Source of the DNA: Gemmatimonadota bacterium
GTDB taxonomy: Bacteria; Gemmatimonadota; Gemmatimonadetes; Gemmatimonadales; Gemmatimonadaceae
Assembly: GCA_031127185.1 (NCBI GenBank)
Contig: JARIET010000066.1
Coordinates: forward strand, 1-11,308
DNA length: 11,308 nt
Direction of reading: 5' to 3'
Shown piece after piece: positions 8,193 to 11,308 of the stretch; the first letter of the stretch is position 1, and each line of letters starts with the position of its first letter. The position numbers were made by a program, and so were the translations under genes. Under the pieces are notes generated by a model. It was not told the origin of the DNA. It made no database searches and was given only the letters and a program-made list of their open reading frames with translations.

Positions 8193-8917
8193 TGGCGAAC
8201 GACCGCGCACTTGTCATCATCCCGACGTATAACGAGCGGGAGAATGCCCGAAACGTTGTCTACTCGGTGCTCGGGAGCGATGCGCGAGCCGATGTGCTCA
8301 TTGTCGATGACAACTCACCAGACGGTACCGGTGACATCGTGGCGGCAATCGAAAAGGAGAACCCCCGCGTCCACCTTCTGCGCCGTGCGGGGAAGCTTGG
8401 GCTCGGCACGGCATACCGTGATGGGTTTCGGTGGGCGCTGGAGCGGGATTACGAATATGTCATGGAAATGGACGCGGATTTTTCGCACGATCCGGCGCAT
8501 ATCCCCAAGTTTTTGGATGCGGCCCAGAAGGCCGACTTCGTGATTGGCTCGCGCTACCTCGACGGCAATGTCACGGTCGTGGACTGGCCCATCCGTCGAC
8601 TCTTGCTCAGTTATTTCGCGAGCGTGTATGCGCGAATGGTCACGGGGCTGCACATCTGGGACATGACCGCCGGCTTCAAGTGCTTCCATCGCAAGGTGCT
8701 GGCCGCGATTGACCTGAATGATGTGCGCTCCAACGGCTATGCGTTCCAGATCGAGATGAACTTCCGCGCCCACAGGAAAGGCTTTTCCTGGACTGAGATT
8801 CCGATCGTGTTCACCGACCGCACCCACGGGACGAGCAAAATGCACGGGGGCATTGTGCGAGAAGCCGTGCTGATGGTCTGGCGCCTCCGGTTCTGGGCGC
8901 TGACCGGGCGGCTTTAG
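8192..8917 (+). CDS. Polyprenol monophosphomannose synthase (Ppm1/DPM1-like GT2)
   Basis: A 241-aa soluble GT2 enzyme of the DPM1/Ppm1 group, which transfers mannose (or a related sugar) from GDP-mannose to polyprenyl phosphate. The family motifs are nearly all present: IIPTYNERENA near the N-terminus, VDDNSPDG (D39-D40), the metal-site EMDADFSHDP (D94 and D96), IGSRY, MTAGFKCFHR, NGYAFQIEMNFRA and DRTHGTSKM at 209-217. It has no C-terminal membrane helices, like the short bacterial forms, so it probably docks peripherally. ATG 8192 overlaps the yfhO-family stop (TGATG); an in-frame TTG three bases earlier is a less likely start. It could supply the lipid donor for the YfhO-family protein or for protein O-mannosylation. 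GDP-mannose as donor is inferred from family resemblance. Confidence 0.9.
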   Translation: MANDRALVIIPTYNERENARNVVYSVLGSDARADVLIVDDNSPDGTGDIVAAIEKENPRVHLLRRAGKLGLGTAYRDGFRWALERDYEYVMEMDADFSHDPAHIPKFLDAAQKADFVIGSRYLDGNVTVVDWPIRRLLLSYFASVYARMVTGLHIWDMTAGFKCFHRKVLAAIDLNDVRSNGYAFQIEMNFRAHRKGFSWTEIPIVFTDRTHGTSKMHGGIVREAVLMVWRLRFWALTGRL

Positions 8918-8919
8918 GC

Positions 8920-9744
8920 GTGACGGCGGTGAAGGGGCGTCGGTTCTGGAAGATGAGCGGATCGGGGAACGACTTCGTGTTCTTCGATGGCCGCACCGAC
9001 TCCGTACAGGGGCTCGATTTGCCTGACGCCATTCGGCGGATTTGTTCGCGAACGCGGGGCGTCGGGGCCGACGGAGTGGTCTTCCTCGAGGCGAGCGCGA
9101 GCGAGCCATTCGGCATCCGTTACTACAACAGCGACGGAAGCCGCGGGGAACTCTGTGGCAATGCGTCGCTGTGCACGTCGAGCCTTGCGGTGAAGCTCGG
9201 CCTGGTTGCGGAGGATGGGTTCCAGTTCAGTACCGACGTCGGATCCCTGAGGGCTCGGCTGGCATCCGGCGAGCCAGAGATCGACCTGCAGGCTCCGCGG
9301 GGGCTTCGGGCAAATGCCGGGATGGCGCTGGAAGCTGGCGAAGCCCGAATTGGCTTCGTTGATACCGGCGTTCCACATCTGGTCGTCCTGACGGCCGACG
9401 CGGATCAAGCGCCGGTGGTCCGCCGCGGGGCTGAACTGCGGCGCCATGCTTCGCTTCCGGCAGGCGCAAATGTCAACTTCTTATCGCCGGCCGGTGCGGA
9501 ATGGAGAATGCGGACGTACGAACGTGGGGTTGAGGGCGAGACGTTGGCCTGTGGGACCGGGGCGGTAGCCTGTGCCGTCCTGCTGCGGGACTGGGGGCTA
9601 GCGACCGGGTACGCGACGCGGCTCCGGACATCTTCCGGACTGCTCCTCACGGTCACTATCGCTACCGGGGCCGACGGCGCGATCCGGCCATCCCTCAGGG
9701 GAGAGGGTCGCATTGTGTTTGAAGGCGAGCTGGTCGACCTCTAG
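8920..9744 (+). CDS. dapF: Diaminopimelate epimerase DapF
   Basis: Interconverts LL- and meso-diaminopimelate, the last step before meso-DAP enters lysine synthesis and peptidoglycan. The protein is 274 aa, the usual length. The N-terminus KMSGSGNDFVFFDG carries the substrate-binding Asn. The first catalytic Cys is C79 in NSDGSRGELCGNASLC, and the second is C211 in ERGVEGETLACGTG, with E201/R202 as substrate-carboxylate ligands. Both catalytic cysteines are intact, so the enzyme should be active without a cofactor. The first motif departs from the common pattern at its last position (Leu in place of Arg). The start is GTG 8920, two bases after the previous stop; GTG 8929 is an alternative and neither has a clear ribosome binding site. 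This is the last gene of the operon, followed by an AT-rich gap and terminator. Confidence 0.95.
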   Translation: MTAVKGRRFWKMSGSGNDFVFFDGRTDSVQGLDLPDAIRRICSRTRGVGADGVVFLEASASEPFGIRYYNSDGSRGELCGNASLCTSSLAVKLGLVAEDGFQFSTDVGSLRARLASGEPEIDLQAPRGLRANAGMALEAGEARIGFVDTGVPHLVVLTADADQAPVVRRGAELRRHASLPAGANVNFLSPAGAEWRMRTYERGVEGETLACGTGAVACAVLLRDWGLATGYATRLRTSSGLLLTVTIATGADGAIRPSLRGEGRIVFEGELVDL

Positions 9745-9767
9745 TCGTTGTCCACAGGCATATGGAT

Positions 9768-9800
9768 TAATACTTGACATAATACATATTATACGTATTA
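9768..9800. repeat. TAATAC direct/inverted repeat cluster in an AT-rich gap
   Basis: TAATAC occurs at 9768-9773 and 9780-9785 (12-base period), and its reverse complement GTATTA at 9795-9800. The last two copies form a 6-bp inverted repeat around a 9-base spacer, and ATACGTAT at 9791-9798 is a perfect palindrome. The layout is operator-like and overlaps the promoter-like hexamers, but no known binding-site consensus is recognised. Chance similarity within a 20% GC stretch is possible. Confidence 0.45.
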
Positions 9801-9801
9801 G
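9774..9801 (+). promoter_or_regulatory. Possible sigma-70 type promoter facing the terminator
   Basis: A perfect TTGACA at 9774-9779 is followed after 16 bases by TATTAG at 9796-9801 (4 of 6 match to TATAAT). Transcription would start near 9808 and meet the terminator hairpin at 9824-9857, giving an RNA of only about 50 bases. On the minus strand the same stretch contains a perfect TATAAT (9793 to 9788), but no good -35 hexamer at the right distance. AT-rich sequence produces such matches easily, so this is tentative. Confidence 0.3.
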
Positions 9802-9823
9802 CCGATCAAGGACAGTTAACAAG

Positions 9824-9857
9824 AAAACACGTTAGACAGCCATGCCTAACGTTTTTT
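9824..9857. terminator. Bidirectional Rho-independent terminator between dapF and the TPR gene
   Basis: ACGTTAG (9829-9835) pairs with CTAACGT (9846-9852) around a 10-base loop. It is followed on the plus strand by T9852-T9857 and preceded by AAAA at 9824-9827, which gives a T-run on the minus strand. The A and T tracts can extend the stem past one mismatch. The position, between the convergent dapF (plus) and TPR gene (minus), fits termination in both directions. The stem is short and AT-containing, so its strength is uncertain. Confidence 0.75.
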
Positions 9858-9871
9858 CCCAACGGCACTTA

Positions 9872-9887
9872 GTAGTTAAGGAACTAC
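9872..9887. repeat. Perfect 6-bp hairpin over the TPR gene stop codon
   Basis: GTAGTT (9872-9877) and AACTAC (9882-9887) are perfect inverted repeats with a 4-base loop. The minus-strand stop codon TAA (9878-9876) lies inside. It could protect the mRNA 3' end or assist the neighbouring terminator. No T-run follows it directly on either strand. Confidence 0.45.
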
Positions 9888-10538
9888 AGGCCTGGCGTCG
9901 ATCTCCCCGAGGCGTACCTTCGCCTCATTCTGCACCACTGATTCTGGGTTAGAGGCGAGCCGCTCCCATATCTTGCGGGCCTCCGCGTCCTTCCCTGAGG
10001 CGAGCAGCACGCGCGCTGCATCCGCCAGATGGATGTCCTTGTCGGCCGGAAACTCTGCGAACTCGGAGGCCTTTGTGTACTGCTCCGCGGCCTCGGCATA
10101 CCGCTTGGAATCGGCATACCCGGAACCGATCATTTCTGCCAAACCCGCCCGAAACGGGCCAGGCGCCGACTTGGCAGCATCGGTCAGGAGCTTGATCCCT
10201 TCCTCATGCTTGCCTTCGCTGTAATGGATCTGGGCAAGCAGCATGGCGGCCTGACTGCTCGACGCCGTTCCACCGTACCGGGAAATGACGCTCCCGAGGT
10301 CGGTCTTGGCCTGTGCGGTGTTTCCCGAATAGAAGGCGCTCTGTCCTGTCATGAGCGCGGCCTCTGCCCGGGAGTTCTTGCGCTGGGCGGAGCTGCGCGA
10401 AAACGCCACGGCGGCAACGGCAACCAGCACCACGGCGGCGCCGATCATCAACGGCCGTGACCGCGAACTAACCCAATCCTTGAGTGCCTCCGCGTCCCAC
10501 TCACTATCCGGGCGCGAGGCTGGTGACGATGTACCCAT
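9876..10538 (-). CDS. Membrane-anchored tetratricopeptide repeat protein (YfgM / PF09976-like)
   Basis: A 220-aa protein with a short acidic N-terminal segment, one membrane helix (about 29-47, PLMIGAAVVLVAVAAVAF) and a helical, Ala-rich soluble domain with tetratricopeptide-like repeats, for example AQIHYSEGKHEEGIKLL and GYADSKRYAEAAEQYTKA. The order WDAEALKDWV, helix, TPR resembles YfgM-type proteins, which sit at the SecYEG translocon with PpiD and work in envelope protein folding. The helix is an uncleaved anchor rather than a lipoprotein signal, since no lipobox Cys is present. The start ATG 10538 has a good AGGAG sequence 9 bases upstream, which rules out the longer in-frame start at 10634. 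It is convergent with dapF and downstream of tRNA-Arg. The family match is by layout, so the exact function is uncertain. Confidence 0.8.
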   Translation of the reverse strand: MGTSSPASRPDSEWDAEALKDWVSSRSRPLMIGAAVVLVAVAAVAFSRSSAQRKNSRAEAALMTGQSAFYSGNTAQAKTDLGSVISRYGGTASSSQAAMLLAQIHYSEGKHEEGIKLLTDAAKSAPGPFRAGLAEMIGSGYADSKRYAEAAEQYTKASEFAEFPADKDIHLADAARVLLASGKDAEARKIWERLASNPESVVQNEAKVRLGEIDARPVVP

Positions 10539-10547
10539 GTATGTGAT

Positions 10548-10552
10548 CTCCT
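10548..10552 (-). promoter_or_regulatory. Ribosome binding site of the TPR gene
   Basis: The minus strand reads AGGAG here, 9 bases before ATG 10538. It is the clearest Shine-Dalgarno sequence in the window and decides between this start and the upstream in-frame ATG at 10634. Confidence 0.75.
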
Positions 10553-10587
10553 GAGACTGCGAAAAATAGCCGTATGGCGTCCGCGAC

Positions 10588-10605
10588 GGCAGTTCTGCCA
10601 CTGCC
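10588..10605. repeat. Inverted repeat in the leader of the TPR gene
   Basis: GGCAGT (10588-10593) and ACTGCC (10600-10605) flank a 6-base loop. It lies about 50 bases upstream of the TPR start, in the 118-base gap below the tRNA (10539-10656). It may be a leader hairpin. No T-run follows it closely on the minus strand, so it is not a convincing terminator. Confidence 0.35.
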
Positions 10606-10640
10606 GCCTCTGCTCTCGCTGGGACGCCCGGCACATCCCC

Positions 10641-10656
10641 ACTTTGTCCTGTAAAG

Positions 10657-10657
<1 letters not shown>
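10641..10657. repeat. Small hairpin just 3' of the tRNA
   Basis: ACTTT (10641-10645) and AAAGT (10653-10657) form a 5-bp stem with a 7-base loop directly after the tRNA acceptor stem on the minus strand. It could mark a processing point between tRNA-Arg and a downstream TPR message. It lacks a T-tract, so it is not a standard terminator. Confidence 0.3.
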
Positions 10658-10730
<73 letters not shown>

Positions 10731-10789
10731 TGCTGTGGCACTGAACGCTATCCGGGGCCGTGCGCCGGAGGTAGTCCAGGCGCCCGACA

Positions 10790-11308
10790 CTAGTAGACCA
10801 GGAGCGCCTCCGCACTTCCATCAGGTAGGCGGCCGCGCCCACGGAGGGCAGCCAACTCAATCAGAAAGCTACACCCAACAAGCTGCCCCCCAGCCCTGGA
10901 CACGAGCGTACATGCCGCCGCTGCGGTTCCGCCTGTAGCCAGGACATCGTCCACGATCAGCACGCGGCTCTCCGATGAGAGCGCGTCGGCGTGCATTTCG
11001 AGGGCATCGGTTCCGTATTCCAATGCATAGTCTTCTCGGATGGAACGACTGGGGAGCTTCCCGGGCTTTCGCACGGGGACAAACCCCGCGCCCAAAATCG
11101 TCGCGACCGGCCCGCCGAGGATGAATCCACGGCTTTCGATGGCGACCACGTGCGTCACCCCGTCGCCGGAAAACGGTGCGGCGAGTGCACTGGCCACGTC
11201 ATGAAAGAGCCGGGCGTCGGCCAGGAGCGGCGTTATGTCCTTGAATACGATCCCTGCTTTCGGAAAGTCCGGGACGTCCCGGATCACGGCTCGCGCCGCG
11301 GCGCGGAT
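10790..11308 (-). CDS. apt: Adenine phosphoribosyltransferase, 5' end beyond the window
   Basis: Purine salvage enzyme that makes AMP and pyrophosphate from adenine and PRPP in the cytosol. The visible 172 residues include the family N-terminal signature IRDVPDFPKAGIVFKDITPLL (17 of these residues are near-invariant in type), the ESRGF loop, RKPGKLP, and the PRPP-binding motif VLIVDDVLATGGT at about 116-128 of the visible part. The frame stays open to the window edge (10790-11308). GTG 11287 could serve as a start, but alignment with Apt proteins suggests that a few more residues lie upstream outside the window. The stop TAG is at 10792-10790. It is followed on the same strand by tRNA-Arg. 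No internal frameshift or missing key residue is seen. Confidence 0.95.
   Translation of the reverse strand: MRAAARAVIRDVPDFPKAGIVFKDITPLLADARLFHDVASALAAPFSGDGVTHVVAIESRGFILGGPVATILGAGFVPVRKPGKLPSRSIREDYALEYGTDALEMHADALSSESRVLIVDDVLATGGTAAAACTLVSRAGGQLVGCSFLIELAALRGRGRLPDGSAEALLVY

Noticed and set aside
7173..8210. Long minus-strand open frame opposite the YfhO-family gene
   Set aside because: Arg/His/Gly-rich translation without any family motif, wholly antisense to a well-supported membrane protein gene.
9831..9881. Integron attC site in the gap after dapF
   Set aside because: Core-like heptamers are present but in the wrong order (GTTRRRY before RYYYAAC), no partner core lies at a suitable distance (GTTAAGG at 9875 fails the last position), and there is no integrase or cassette. 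A convergent-gene terminator explains the hairpin.
10539..10634. Longer start for the minus-strand TPR gene at 10634
   Set aside because: ATG 10538 has a clear AGGAG sequence 9 bases upstream and gives the typical short acidic segment before the anchor helix. The 32 extra residues resemble untranslated leader.
10736..10750. Sigma-54 (-24/-12) promoter beginning TGGCAC
   Set aside because: TGGCAC is present, but the bases five positions downstream are GCTA rather than TTGC. The other TGGCAC occurrences I checked (near 3953, 4266, 7461 and 7706) also lack a correctly spaced TTGC and lie inside genes.

Overview
The window is a compact, high-GC stretch of a bacterial chromosome. The organism is almost certainly diderm: it encodes LptB, the ATPase that drives lipopolysaccharide transport to the outer membrane, and DapF for meso-diaminopimelate. 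High GC, a YfhO-type membrane protein, a Ppm1-type mannosyltransferase and a DapF with the ERGVEGETLACGTG active-site block suggest the Gemmatimonadota/FCB side of the tree. That placement is inference, not proof.

Positions 1-9744, plus strand, form one apparent operon of eight genes in the order lptB, rpoN, GT2 glycosyltransferase, GT4 glycosyltransferase, flippase-like membrane protein, YfhO-family membrane protein, Ppm1-like polyprenol-phosphate glycosyltransferase, dapF. Five of the seven junctions overlap by 1-4 bases (ATGA or TGATG); the other two gaps are 18 and 2 bases. This points to a single transcript with translational coupling. The lptB-rpoN pair is conserved in many Gram-negatives, but here it is followed by an envelope-glycan gene set instead of the hpf-ptsN genes seen in proteobacteria. 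The GT2 enzyme with two C-terminal membrane helices, the flippase-like protein and YfhO together resemble a three-component glycosylation system: a lipid-P-sugar is made in the cytosol, flipped, then transferred outside.

Positions 9745-9875 are an AT-rich gap (about 38% GC over 9751-9870 and 20% over 9761-9800, counted by hand). It holds repeated TAATAC/GTATTA motifs, a consensus TTGACA and a bidirectional terminator hairpin. It separates dapF from a convergent minus-strand group.

Positions 9876-11308, minus strand, read from right to left: the 5'-truncated apt gene (adenine phosphoribosyltransferase), a tRNA-Arg with anticodon CCT, and a membrane-anchored TPR protein of YfgM/PF09976 type. 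No mobile element, CRISPR array or prophage gene is visible. The most interesting element is the envelope glycosylation module tied to lptB/rpoN; next are the extra N-terminal reading frame on LptB and the AT-rich intergenic element.
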